From NCBI GenBank assembly GCA_026018925.1, contig JAKSZU010000004.1:110395489-110459488 (forward strand): DNA of 64,000 bases, in the 5' to 3' direction. The notes beneath the pieces are model-generated. The model had not been told where the DNA came from, did no database searches, and was given only the letters and a program-made list of their open reading frames with translations. Of this stretch, positions 53,191 to 63,937 are shown piece after piece. The stretch's first letter is position 1. The number at the start of each line of letters is the position of its first letter. The stretch comes from Tupaia tana (lineage: Eukaryota > Chordata > Mammalia > Scandentia > Tupaiidae). The translations under genes and the position numbers were made by a program.

Positions 53191-55170
53191 ACTACAGCAT
53201 CTCAGTGAACAGAGATGTCTTAAACATAAATTATTCTGTACCCCAATAAAATCTGGGAAGGAAGCTAACATGAATGAGCGCTTTGTATGCAGAACACATT
53301 ATCCAAGAGAGAAGATACAAAGGGATGTATACAGAGAAGTCAGGGGTACTGAGGACAGCAGCTTGGCCTGGACCAGTCTACTGTCTTATCTTGCTCATAT
53401 CCCCAGAGACAGATGCTGCTTCTCTCTACTGGAGGCCCGGAAGTCCAAGGGATTTATGTGGCCCTGCGGAGGACAACCTGGTCCTGTCCCCTCCACGGCA
53501 TTTCAGTAGCCTGCTATCTTTTCTACTGTCTGAGTTTTGTTGTCATTGGAACTGCAGGTTTCCAGTTTTAATAATTCTTTCCCATTACTCTTCTTAACCT
53601 CCACCAAAATCATAAATGTCTCTCGCTAAAACAAACAAACAAACAATATTTTTGGTCTCTGCAGCTGGTGCTATGGGGCTCTTTGGTGGTAAGAAGCCTG
53701 GCACAGTGCTCAGCATGGAGTGGTAACAGCTACTGCAGTTATGCAAATTCCCCAAAATTGCCTGAGCAAGTTGAAATCCAAAGCTGGTGACTAAGAAATG
53801 ATGTATGATGTTTTTTTTTATCATCTTTTTTATCTGAACTGGGACCCAAACAGAGAGACTAGACAGGCTTTCTGAGGCCAGAGACACCAGCAAGTCTAAT
53901 ACTCAGCACCGGGGTTATGGCTTGTGTCTTCCAGCCCTTAGTAATGCCAGCACTGGGCTCAACTGTCCTCCTGGCTCCCATGGAACAAAGTCACTGTGAA
54001 GTCTTTTGGCAGGCCAATTCTCCGAGCAGTGATACCAGCTCACCCTCCAGTTCCCACCCGGCTGCTTCTTCATTGCACGCATAGGACATTTTTTTTGAAA
54101 TTCCATAAAGCACAACAGTTTTCTAAGCACAAGTCTTGTTCCAGTCAATTGGCACTGGCAATCAAGAGATGCTGAAGAAGAAACCTTTCTCAGAGGCTGA
54201 TCGCAGATCCACAGAGAGGGAACAGATTCCTGCTGGAGTAGGGAGTCACAAAGGCAAGCATCACCATCTTCCAGTGATCTGACCTAACCACGCGTCCCAC
54301 CCAAACAGTGTAGGGTGGAAAAGTTTGATAAAATCTGTCAAAGTGGAGCTGAGACACCTAAGAAAGGGTGGAGAAGGGGATTCAGTGCTGAACATTCGGA
54401 GAAGATGAAAGAGTCTGTTTTGTCCTTGACGAGAAATGAACATGTAGATTGCACCGACTTCTCAGGCCTTGAGTAGGAGTCAGATATCTGGGCTGGGCTC
54501 AGCTTGGCAGTTTCTCTGTTGGTCTTGGCTGTGCTCACTGTGTGTCTGCCATCAGCTGAGCGTGGACAGACTGTCAGACGGGGGGTCAGGTTACTGAGGC
54601 AGCAGAATACTCCAGGGGCCTTCACCTAGTGGTTGCAATGTTCTCAAGAGCAGCAAGAGAGGACACACCACTTTGTTTACAGAAACTTTTCAAGCCCCTG
54701 ATAGTGTCACATTTGCTAGTGGGCCGTGGACCAAAGCAAATCACATGGCCAATGGCAGATACAAGGGGTAGGAAAAAAGACCACACCTCTTAAAGAGAAG
54801 GGAAGAGTGTGTGGTCATTTTTTGCAATCTACACAAATTATAAAATCCAGAGAGATCGACCTTTGGGATTTCGGCAAATTCTATCATTTAGGCAAGGGTG
54901 GGATTGGAAGCACTCCTTCCTGAGAAAACAATATACCTCATTTTCCAAAAGTATCTTAACGGCAGCTTAGCCAGGCCAAGAGATGCATGTGCCACATCTC
55001 TAGTGTCCTGGCATGGCAGAAACAATTCATGGTAAACAAAGTACAAAACCAGGAAAGACTGAGAGTAGTTTGTGGGGGAAATAGCCCACATTCAAAAATA
55101 ATGAGACTATGTATTATTTTCCTCTTAAATTCCTTCTCATTCTTCTCTATCCTGCATTACTGCTTTTTCT

Positions 55171-55176
55171 TTTATT
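55171..55176 (-). terminator. candidate polyadenylation signal, proximal
   Basis: AATAAA on the minus strand (gagaataaaagaa), about 880 nt after the ILDR2 stop and the first such hexamer downstream. Confidence 0.35.
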
Positions 55177-56051
55177 CTCCCACTTCTCTTTCGTGTGTGT
55201 GTTTTCAGCATTTATCAAAAGGCACCTGATGAAACCTAGTCACATGCAGGGAGAGGTGGGTCAGAGTGTGGTGCCAGCCAGTGGAATGTCCCGGAGAGGG
55301 AGGGACAGGAAAGCCCTTGGTGTCCTAGACTTAGATACTGATGTGCACAGCGGAGAGAGAAAAAGCATTTAGGTTCTCAGAATGGAAAAAGAACACTTCA
55401 CTTTTCAAAAAGGTACACTTTCTTTTGTTTTGTCATAGCCACTCGAGAATTGTGATTCAGAACAGCAAATTGAAGATACTTCTGTGATTGTTCCGGAGGT
55501 CACTGTCACCGAGCTCACCAAAGGCCTTCTGAACTCGGTGTAACAGTCAATGACAGTGACTGGGAAGTGATGGGGACAGAAGGTGTAATTCTATCTTGAA
55601 GCTCTCATCCCTGGTCAGCAGAAGGCTTTCTTCTAATAGTAAATTCTTCTGTCTCTAAATGTAGCACAGGACGTACAGAAAAGCATACCGGAGGCAGTCA
55701 CGCTATCTGAAGATTAGCACGTCAGAGCTAATTCTCTTTCACAATTGGAAATGGAGTCCTGGTTCCACTAAGGAAGGTGAGCAGGGTAAACTCTGTGAGT
55801 GGGAAATTCTGAAAGTGGGAATGTTCTCACATGTCGTTGCTTTCTTGACAAGCTTCTCAAACTTGTTAGAGGGGCACCAAAGTCTGGAATGTGTCTTAAA
55901 GGCTGCCTCCCATCCCTTGCCAAAGCAGAGATGAACAAGTCTTCCCAGGCGTGGCCGGAGAAGGTCCTGGGCCTGCTGGCTCTTGGATGTGTGTCTTGCC
56001 CCTGGAGTCTGCATCTCGTTTCTAGTCATTCAGAGAGCGAGCTTGAAAACA

Positions 56052-56087
56052 TCAGACCACAAGGGACATTCTGGTTGGAAAGTCACT
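56052..56087 (-). CDS. ILDR2: ILDR2 terminal coding exon (11 codons plus stop)
   Basis: Acceptor ctttcccag then AGT GAC TTT and so on, giving SDFPTRMSLVV and TGA (stop at 56052-56054). Phase 0 fits the preceding exon. Identified because ILDR2 ends in this peptide, with Asn instead of Ser at the first position in the human protein as I recall it. Too short for ORF detection. Confidence 0.95.
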   Translation of the reverse strand, partial: SDFPTRMSLVV

Positions 56088-58136
56088 CTGGGAAAGAACA
56101 GAAAGAGGCCAACATTAAACCACAGACTGGTTAAAGAAAGTGACAGACGACACACAGGTCGCTGGGCAGAGCCAGGCAAGCCCTGACTCACAGGTCATCT
56201 CACTAGACTTCCAGGGTTCTCCCTCAGCCTGAGCTGTTGCTGAAGCCAATTCGCGTCTCACAGAACTTAGTTCCACGGACACAGAACAGCTTCCCACTCC
56301 CTGGAGTGGAACTGCATTTACAGCTCCCGACAGCAAGTGGGCCTGGTGCGCCAGAACCTGAACTTTCAGAAAGTTCTTTGCTGCTCACAGTACTTGGGCT
56401 GCATTTTTCTATTTAAGAAAACACAAATTACTTCATTGTTTCAAAGTGGTTAATAACAGTGGTGAAAACTTTTCTTTTTGGCTCATATTCCTTCTCCCCA
56501 CGCTACTCATGAAAGAAAATGGCCTGTCTGGGCTCATGAAGAACGAATGTCAAGGAGGCTGGGTCATGGCGAGGGGACAGTAGCATCCGGGCTTGGAGAG
56601 AGGCCTCCAAAGTGTGGAGGCCCAGTAGCCCCCAACAGTGTGGCAGTCTACTTGGGGGTTGAGGGATGCAAGGGCTGCTCTTGGCATTTAGAGAAAGCAG
56701 CCAAGTCTACATAAGGTCAGTTATGAAAGATAATGAACTGGGCAGGGGCCGGAGGGTCTCCTTCACGTGTACATTCAATATGGCGACAAAGGAAGAGATG
56801 CCACGAGCTGTCCTTTGTCGTAGCTGTGGCTCCTGACCTCCTCCAGGACGCGGACCCGGAATTTGATGCGTTACCCACCCCACCCTGAGGGAGGCTGGTG
56901 GTGCGGAGAAACGCGTACATGAGAAAGTTCGTGGAAAATGGGAATTAAAGTATAAATTCATTTTGATGCAAAAAAAAAATTGGAGCTCAGCGCATAGTTT
57001 TCTTCACGATGGATTTTCCATGAACACTGTGAAGAGCAGACCTCGGCAGGCCACCACCTGTGATGGCGGCTGTAAGCCGAGGCCTGTCTGCGGTCTCCCT
57101 GCTTGCAGCGCCCCGGGCTTGCGGCCTCGCCGGCCCAGCTCGCGCCTGCGCACACCCCGGGCCAGCACGGCGGGCGTCCCCGCGTCCCCGGCCGCTCACC
57201 GGCTTCTTGGCGGGCTCCTTCTTCCTCCTCTTCTCGGAGTTGCTGAGGTAGGGCAGGTCGCGGCCGCGGTCGCGGTAGGACGGGCCGCGGCTCAGCTCCA
57301 GCTCGCTGTAGGGCGGCAGCGCGTCGTCGGACGCGTCCTGCTCGTCGTCGGGCGGCGAGCTGGCCTCGAACGAGGCTGGCGGCGACCAGGCGTAGTAGGA
57401 GGCGCTGCGCGGGCCGAGCTGCGCGCGCTTGGCCGGCGTCTCCAGGCTGCCGCCGCGGCTCGGGGGCTCGGGCCGGGGCCGCTCGAGCGCGCCCAGGAAC
57501 GAGTGGTCGTGCTTGGGCACGGCGCCCGGCGTGCGGCTCACCAGGCGCGGCAGGGGCGCGTCGTCCGGCCGCCGGCGCGCGGGGCTGTAGGCCCAGCCGC
57601 GGTCGCTGTCCCCGGGGGGCTCGCGGCTGCGGCCGCGCGGCCCGTAGTAGCCCTCCAGGGAGCCGTCCTGGTAGAAGCCGCCGTGCGCACGCGCCTCGCC
57701 GCGCTCGAAGCGGCCGCCCCGCGCCTCGTGGCTGTTGCCCTCCGCGCGGCGGGTCCGCGCACCGCCGCCATAGGAATCGGCGAAGGCAGCCAGCTCGTCC
57801 ATGGAGACTGCCGGCACCCCCGTGGCGAAGTTCTTCCGGGACAGCATCTCGGATTTGGAGCGCTGCTGGCTGCGGGCAGAGGCGTCGGCGGTCAGGGGTC
57901 GGGCAGTGCGGGGACCCGAACACCTGCCGCGGGCGACACGGGGAGCTTGAACCCTCCGAGCTCAGCGCCTGGTCCCGAGACCTGGGGCCTAGCCTCGAAC
58001 GGATGAATCCAGGGGCCTTGCTCGCCCCTCAGGGACCAAAATGGAGTGGTGTGGCTAGGAGTCCTCAGTGACAGAGTGCAGAGACACCCCGTGGGGCACC
58101 TGCCGGTCATCAGGAGCGCTCGCGCTCACTCGCTCG

Positions 58137-58190
<54 letters not shown>

Positions 58191-58880
58191 CAGCGCAGGT
58201 GGCACTACACACAGAGGCCCAGGCACCCCTGGAATATCTGGTGACTCGCAGAGGCCACTTCCTCCCTGGCAAGGTCGGGCTCCCCCCGGGGGCAGGACGG
58301 CAGGACCCTTGGAGTTGGTATGGAAAGGCGCAGGGCGGGAGCGATGACGGCGCTGTTCAGGTCAGTGGTCACACGACTATGGCAGACCTCCGCCCCCACG
58401 TTCGTTGGCCATATCACCCCACGTGCTCAGCACCTGGCAGTTTCAACCACCCCAACTTGGAATGGGCACCCTTCTAGGGTAATGAGTACTAAATGCAACA
58501 GGATAGAGTGTTTGGTGTTTTATCTTTCCCGTAACTGGTGATCCCAAGTGATGGGGACAACAGGAGGGATTTTCTAGAGGTGATAAACTATCTGAGAAGG
58601 GCAAGGTACAGACCTCCCAGCTCCTGCCCCTGGCGCCCAGCACCAGTGCCCTCAGGGCGTCACCTGTGCCTGAAGCTGTCCTGGTCGTCTTTGTTGTACT
58701 CCATGGCCGAGGGCCCGCGGCTCGTTCCGCTGCTGCCTCCCATGACACCCGCCCAGTAGTCAGGATTGCTCTCCAAGTCCCCAGACACAGGGAACTGCTT
58801 GCTCCGCATCTGATGGAAAGACTGGCGGAAATTGCTGTCCTCCTCATGCAGGGAGCTGAGTTCGGAGATGGTGTTGTTAT
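56052..58880 (-). CDS. ILDR2: ILDR2 (angulin-3), 3' part of the gene: three coding exons
   Basis: Joined minus-strand exons 58880-58664, 57869-57200 and 56087-56052 encode about the last 306 residues of ILDR2, the cytoplasmic tail. ILDR2 is a type I membrane protein of the LSR/ILDR (angulin) family. Angulins mark tricellular junctions and recruit tricellulin; ILDR2 has also been linked to lipid homeostasis and to B7-like T-cell regulation (family knowledge). Seen here: an NNTISELSSLHEEDSNFRQ start, SMDELAAFADSYGG, a long Ser/Arg/Tyr-rich region, DDALPPYSELELSRG, a basic EKRRKKEPAKKP stretch and the C-terminus SDFPTRMSLVV, whose last residues look like a class II PDZ ligand. The signal peptide, Ig domain, transmembrane and Cys-rich segments are encoded upstream, beyond 64000. 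All junctions are GT-AG and in phase, with no stops. Not a retrocopy, because introns are present. Confidence 0.96.
56088..57199 (-). other. ILDR2: ILDR2 last intron
   Basis: Begins gtgagc after the CCG codon and ends ctttcccag. Contains a MITE at 56918-57034 and the edge of the CpG-rich exon region. No SINE. Confidence 0.9.
56918..57034. mobile_element. mariner-type MITE in the ILDR2 intron
   Basis: gagaaagttcgtggaaaatg left, attttgatgcaaaaaaaaaa centre, ggattttccatgaacactg right. Uninterrupted copy of the family. Confidence 0.68.
57200..57869 (-). CDS. ILDR2: ILDR2 large cytoplasmic-tail exon (670 bp)
   Basis: Acceptor ctgcccgcag before C CAG CAG CGC. The first base completes a Ser codon with the previous exon. 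223 codons follow, ending in AAG CCG before the gtgagc donor. It encodes the Arg/Ser-rich tail with SMDELAAFADSY, LVSRTPGAVP, RGGSLETPAKR and PPYSELELSRG. Extremely GC- and CpG-rich (CpG island roughly 57060-57930). Long antisense frames (for example 56963-58006 plus) are shadows of this composition. Confidence 0.96.
57870..58663 (-). other. ILDR2: ILDR2 intron with (CT)n microsatellite
   Basis: Donor gtgacgccc, acceptor ctgcccgcag. A (CT)n run of about 23 units (58141-58186) lies in the middle. Confidence 0.92.
58141..58186 (+). repeat. (CT)n microsatellite
   Basis: Pure ctctct tract of about 46 bp, intronic, not attached to any SINE. Confidence 0.95.
58664..58880 (-). CDS. ILDR2: ILDR2 exon upstream of the large tail exon (217 bp)
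   Basis: Acceptor gtccccacag before AT AAC AAC ACC. The first two bases complete a codon from an upstream exon (TAT, Tyr, in the human protein as I recall it). Encodes NNTISELSSLHEED, FRQSFHQMRSKQFPVSG, DLESNPDYWAGVMGGSSG and EYNKDDQDSFRH, ending in AG that pairs with C of the next exon to give Ser. Donor gtgacg. Confidence 0.96.
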
Positions 58881-59107
58881 CTGTGGGGACAAAACCATGA
58901 CAGAGCTGGCTACAAGCCAGACAGGAGGCAAACTCCGTCAAGGGCTGAGACCAGGGGCTCCAGGCAACTCCCGCCTCCGGACTTCAGTCCTCTCCAGGGT
59001 GGCTTGTAGACCTGAACTGGGTGTGTTCTTAGCTAGCAGGCACTGGCTCCAGCTGGAAGTCTACTTGCCACAATAATTCTTGATTTATATTTTGTTTTAT
59101 AACCCAC

Positions 59108-59349
59108 CTTTTTTTTTTTTTTTTTGGAGGTTTTTGCTATAGGGCGCATGCACTCACCAGAAAGACAGAGACAGACAGAAAGACAGAAAGCGAGAAGTCA
59201 CCCCCTGGGGGATGGTCACACCACAATCCCTTCTCCTCCATTCTCCTCTCAGGATCTTGGGCACGCACGCACATGCGCCCGGCCTGAGTTTAAGCCACCA
59301 GGTCCGGGACTTGAACCACAGTCGACTACATGGGAGTCCAGCGACATAG
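59108..59349 (-). repeat. long tRNA-headed SINE, young, head end lost
   Basis: T-run, gaggtttttgctatagggcg, full body, stops at gagtccagcgacatagc without ctgctggtccc. Confidence 0.92.
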
Positions 59350-59865
59350 CACCACAAGCTCAGTTTCTGGAACAGGAGAACCACTTTTATTGTTTCACCT
59401 TAGGCAGGCTGCCCAGGGCTCAGGCTCTTGCAGCTGGCCTCCCCCTAGTTCCCTGTTCAAATAAATGGTTTTCTTCTTCCTGTATCATTCTCCAGCGAGA
59501 CACGATGACCCCAGGCACACTGGCCAGGAGAGCTAGAGCAAGCGAGGAGCCAGGGGTCACGGCACTTTCCTGCTGTTGGCCCGGTCTCCACATGGGACCT
59601 TCACAGCCAGTGCTGGCTGAGCACCTGATTCCAAAATCCAAAGTGTTCCAAAACTTCAAACCTTTTGAGTACCAACATGATACCACAAGTGGAAGAAAAT
59701 CTGACTTCACATGATAGAGTGAAAGGCAGCACTGCAGAAATACTGTGTAAAATGAACCTTTAGGCTGTATGTAGAAGGTATACATGTGGAACACAATGAA
59801 TTCTGTAGATATTTGTTGAGACTTGGGTCCGGTCCCCCAAGATATCTCATGTTAATGCAGATACA

Positions 59866-60232
59866 CTGGGACTTCGAAAAGTTCATGGGAAAATGAAATT
59901 TAAAAACAAGTTTATTGGGGTCAGCAGGTAGTGTAGCTGTTAAGGTGCTGAACTCCCGTGTAGCTGACCACAGTTTGAGTCCTGGATCCAGCAGCTTGAA
60001 ACGCAAGCCGGACACAGGTGCATACGTGCCCAAAATCCCTAGAGGAGAATGGAGAAGGGATTTCTCTCTCTCTCTCTGTCTCCCTGGCAAGGGCACACAC
60101 CCTTAGCAAAAAATCTCCAAAAACAAACAAACAAACACCACCTTTATTTTGGTGCAAAATAATTTTGAAAATCCATTCTTAGTTTTTCTCCTTATATGCA
60201 TTTTCTGTGAACTTTTAAAAGGCCCCTCCTAT
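59866..60232. mobile_element. mariner-type MITE split by a SINE
   Basis: gggacttcgaaaagttcatg left, ccacctttattttggtgcaa centre, tgtgaacttttaaaaggccc right. Confidence 0.75.
59918..60137 (+). repeat. long tRNA-headed SINE, body shortened
   Basis: ggggtcagcaggtagtgtag head. The body jumps from gagaagggatttctctctc to the CT-rich tail. (AAAC)n end. Confidence 0.88.
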
Positions 60233-60246
60233 TCTTAAAAAAATTT

Positions 60247-60543
60247 TTTTAGATAGTTTGTTTTGCTATAGGGCATATTCACTAGCCAGAGAGACAGAGG
60301 GGAAAAGTGAGAAATCACCCCCCAGGGGGGATGGTCATGCCGCAATCCCTTCTCCATTCTCCTCTAAGGATTTTAGGCACGGAGGGCCACACTGCACAGC
60401 CTTCTCCATTTCCCTCTCAGGATTTTGGGCACACACAAATATGCACCCTGTGATTTTTTTCAAGCCACTGGGTTTGGAACTTGAACCGCAAAGTTGGCCA
60501 TGTAGTATCCAGCCACCTTAATCACCACACCACCTGCTGGCCC
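60247..60543 (-). repeat. long tRNA-headed SINE with internal tandem duplication
   Basis: ttgctatagggcatattcac. The body segment 'ccttctccattctcctctaaggatttt' is repeated in altered form about 50-55 bp later. Head ends acctgctggccc. Flanks cccctcctattct at 60222 and 60545. Confidence 0.88.
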
Positions 60544-61949
60544 AACCCCTCCTATTCTAAAATCTGAAAAACAAAAACAAAAACAAAAAGAAAACCTCCA
60601 AAATCTGAAGCACCCCTGGTCCCAAGCATGACAGCTAAACAACACTGAATCTGTGTGGGCTCCTGGTTTAGAGTACCCCATACTGGCCTCCTCTAGCTGT
60701 GCTCTCTCCACACAGGAAGGGGTCTACAGGGTCAAAGGGGGCACACTGCGTCCGTGCAGCACCACCCCCAAAGGATGCGCCTCCAGAAACCGGGAATATC
60801 CTGCCCAAGGGATGCCAAGTCCACTTCCAGGGCCTACTCTTTACTCCCCAGAGAGTATGTCCGCTGTTATGTGGCCCTGGGTGGCTAGATAAGCCACTGG
60901 AAGGTGCAGCAGGGGAGGCGTGGGAGGAAAGAGGGGTCGCTGCATTTGGGGCCGTGGACCTCCACTTGCACGCTGGCCCCAGCCCAGAAATGCCAGATGG
61001 TGGTGGTGGTAGGGGGTGTCTAGAGGACCCTCCAGCTTTCTCATTTCCTAAGGTGGCTTAAGTAACTTTTTTTCATAGCACTTGTAAGCATGAACTAGTA
61101 TCACAGTCTAGAAAGAAAGAAAGAAAAAAAAATCCAACTAGTTATTTATAGAACTTTGAAATGTATTGGATTTCATTGCACTTTAAAAAAATAAATCTAG
61201 TGAACCAATTTGCAATGTAACTGAATCCGTTTTCTCAAATGCTTTGAGGAGAGCTTCAAAATATTATCAGAAACAATATTTTCCAGGTTTAAAGCCTGGC
61301 TATTGAGCAAGAGGTAAGCCAGGGTAAGACGCAGGAAGCAACAATGTGGTCTCAGGGTCCCTTTACTTTTCCTCCTCCCCATCCCATCAGCCCAGGGTGG
61401 AGCAAGGGATCTTTGCACCGGGATAAGGGAGGACCTTCTGGAGCACAAACACAGCCCCTGTCCTGCAGGGCATGGGGTTTACCATGAAAGCCGTTCAGTT
61501 TAATCACACGATCGGTTGGTTTTGAATTGTAATCTAATTTTTAAATGTTTTCTTCCTTCTAAGGAGAAGGGACTATGCCCATTTTAAGGAAAATTACTTA
61601 GAACTATTGATTAATAAAATCTAGACGTGTCCCTTGTTTATGATCCCCATGAACTCCAATTCCCCATGAAGAAAAGAACTTGAGGATCTGCAGGATGATG
61701 TTATGGTAAGATACTACATTTCAAGAAAAGAATCTTACATGCACCAAGTCAGACTATTGAAAATAGCATTGCTGGCTCAGAACTTTCCTTAAACTTCAGG
61801 GCTTACCTGACTTTTTTGTTTCTCTAGGTAGCAAGGGCCACATCTTTTTCCCTGTTCACAGGGATGCATTGTCTAAGTTGTGTATTACACTAAAATTCTT
61901 GCCAAGTTGAATCAACGCCCCCCGCTTCATAGACACCCCATCACGTGTC

Positions 61950-62102
61950 TAGGACAGGGTGGGCAAACTGTTTTTGAAGAGCCAGAGAGTAAATACTGTA
62001 GGCTTTGTAAGCCATGGTGGCACAACTATTAATATTGGAGTCTGCCACTGTGGGATGAAAGTCACGCGATATGAGAGTGACTCTGCATAGCTGTGTTCCA
62101 AA
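61950..62102 (+). mobile_element. hAT-type DNA transposon fossil
   Basis: caaactgtttttgaagagcc, gagtaaatactgtaggcttt, gtaagccatggtggcacaac, and agctgtgttccaaaaa at the end. Same family as the scrap at 8240, opposite orientation. Confidence 0.65.
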
Positions 62103-62342
62103 AAGCCGAGAGGCCTGTTGGTGGAAGCGGCAGGAGCCCACCTGGCCGATGGTGCAGTCTGAGTCAAGCCCCAACAGCTCGAGGACCGTACCGTGTGTGT
62201 ATGCGTTCCCTGAATCCAGGCAGGGTGGTGAAAAGGCAGAGAAGGGGTTGCGGTGTGACCATGCCCCACTGGGGGGTGCTTTCTCCTTCTTCCCCTCTGT
62301 CTCTCTGTGGTGTACACATGTGCCCTCTGGAAAATTAAACAG
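62103..62342 (+). repeat. tRNA-headed SINE inserted in the hAT fossil
   Basis: Degenerate head (ggcaggagcccacctggccg), cttggggggtgcttt-like body, cctctggaaaattaaac tail. Confidence 0.78.
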
Positions 62343-62544
62343 AACTTTCTAAAATTAGGAAATAGAACATATCTGGCCTGGGAGATAGAGTTTGCTGGCC
62401 TTTTCTCTAGGACTTCTAGGCTAAAAATGTCCTGAAAGCAACTTCTCATTTACAAGAGCAGAGCAGACCAGACCATATTGGCTAACAAACCCAGGAGCCT
62501 GCACTTCAAATTCCAATCTATTTTATTTAATTTTAATTTTTATT

Positions 62545-62800
62545 TTCTTTTTTTGGAGAGGTTTTTGCTATAGGGCGCGTGGACTCACCAGACAGAGAGA
62601 GACAGAGAGACAGAGAGTGAGAAATCACCCCCCGGGGGGATGGCCATACCACAATCCCTTCTCCTCCATTCTCCTCTCAGGATCTTGGGCACGCACGCAC
62701 ACGCGCCCGGCGTGAGTTTTTAGCCACCAGGTCCGGGACTTGAACCGCGGTCGACTACATGGGAGTCCAGCGACATAGCCATTACGCCAACTGCTGGCCC
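62545..62800 (-). repeat. long tRNA-headed SINE, young subfamily
   Basis: ggagaggtttttgctatagg, consensus body, head ending cgccaactgctggcccc. Confidence 0.94.
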
Positions 62801-62811
62801 CTCTATTTTAT

Positions 62812-63055
62812 TTTTTGGTAGATCGGGCCTCACCATGTTGCCATCCTCCTGCTTCAGCCTCCCGGGTGTGTACCACCACACCCAGTCTTTGCAGCAGGAT
62901 CTTGCTGTTTCCCAGGCTGGCCTCCAGCCCTCCTCCCCTACCTCACCCTCCCATGGGCCGGCAGCGTGACAAGGACACACGATAAGGCCCACTCTCAGCT
63001 GGACTGGGAGTTGAATCTGGGCCTCCCCTGTGGCCTCAGCCTGATGAGCAGCAGT
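62812..63055 (-). repeat. chimeric tRNA-7SL SINE
   Basis: Reverse strand: aggctgaggccacagggga and ttcaactcccagtccagctg (tRNA-like), then ggctggaggccagcctggga, actgggtgtggtggtacaca, cccgggaggctgaagcagga, caacatggtgaggcccgat, an Alu-like arrangement. Confidence 0.75.
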
Positions 63056-63059
63056 ATTT

Positions 63060-63293
63060 TTATTTTTTTAATTTTTTTGCCATAGGGTGCACGCACTCAT
63101 GGGAGACAGAGACAGAGAGAGGGAAAGTGAGAAATCACCTCCCCAGAGGGGATGGTCTCACCACAGTCCCTTGTCCTCCATTTTGGCAGGCACACACAGG
63201 CACTCAGGGTGTTTTAGGCTGGGTATGGGACTTGAACCATGGAGTCAGCCCTCTGGGATGCAGCACCCTAACCACCACACCACCAGCTAGCCT
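63060..63293 (-). repeat. long tRNA-headed SINE, older
   Basis: tttttgccatagggtgcacg, body, head ending ccaccagctagcctc. Confidence 0.87.
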
Positions 63294-63394
63294 CTTAGTG
63301 TGCCAACACAACTGGGCCCAAACTGTCACTTCTTACAGAATTTATTACTCCCTGCCCCAACCTGAAGTCACGAGATCAATTTTTAAATTAATTA

Positions 63395-63627
63395 ATTAAT
63401 TTTAATTGGGAGAGGGCACATGTGCTTGTCAGAGAGAGGGGAATAAAGCAACCCCCAGCTGAGCATGGTCAAACTTCCATCTCTTCTCTCCCTCTCCATC
63501 CTGCCGGGATGTGGGACATGCCTGCACACACACGCCATGTGTTTTCTAAGCCCCCAAGGCCGGGGTTCGGACCGTTTGTACGTGTGGGAATCTGGCTCCC
63601 TAACCATTGGGCTATAGAGCTGGCTCC
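63395..63627 (-). repeat. tRNA-headed SINE, older type
   Basis: (AATT)n, ttgggagagggcacatgtgc, body, head ending gggctatagagctggctcc. Confidence 0.8.
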
Positions 63628-63937
63628 GTGAGAGCCATTTTATAGGATTTTCAAGGTCGTCCCACATCCACGTCCACCCCAGGACTGGCTTTGCTCTTCA
63701 GGAATGGAGCCTGTCAAGGTGAAGTGAACCTGCCCCTTCCTGTCTGTGCAGCTACAGTCAGGCCAGCTGCAGGTTTCTGAGTCTGTTCCCGTTCTGGCAT
63801 CGCTGAGCCGGGGGCGCCTGCCTTCCCTCTCTGCCTCTCTCCTCCTCTGTAAACGGAAGTGGTGGGTTTGACAGCTCAGAGTCCCTAGAAGTCGAAAGCC
63901 CTCTGAGCCAGCAGGCTGGGGTCTCTGTACAAAACTG

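Larger units (their letters stand above)
49596..56051 (-). other. ILDR2: putative ILDR2 3'UTR and 3' flank
   Basis: Starts at the stop codon. The stretch is nearly free of SINEs: a truncated one at 51730, a decayed one at 52617 and one at 52946, against roughly one per 600 bp elsewhere. A MIR lies at 50590. Short frames have no family resemblance. Transcript extent is inference; the first AATAAA on the minus strand is about 0.9 kb past the stop. Confidence 0.35.

Noticed and set aside
1-56000. TADA1 exons expected from human synteny on the left side
   Set aside because: I looked for the conserved N-terminal and central TADA1 peptides on both strands and saw none. The gene may lie left of the window or synteny may differ.
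56963-58006. 347-codon plus-strand frame and 321-codon minus-strand frame over the ILDR2 exon
   Set aside because: Both are wrong-frame shadows of the CpG-rich exon. The true frame is fixed by ILDR2 similarity and splice phases.
59350-59865. retrocopy or exon next to the SINE at 59108
   Set aside because: The plus-strand frame 59124-59714 starts inside the SINE. The remainder shows no known protein and no ILDR2 similarity.
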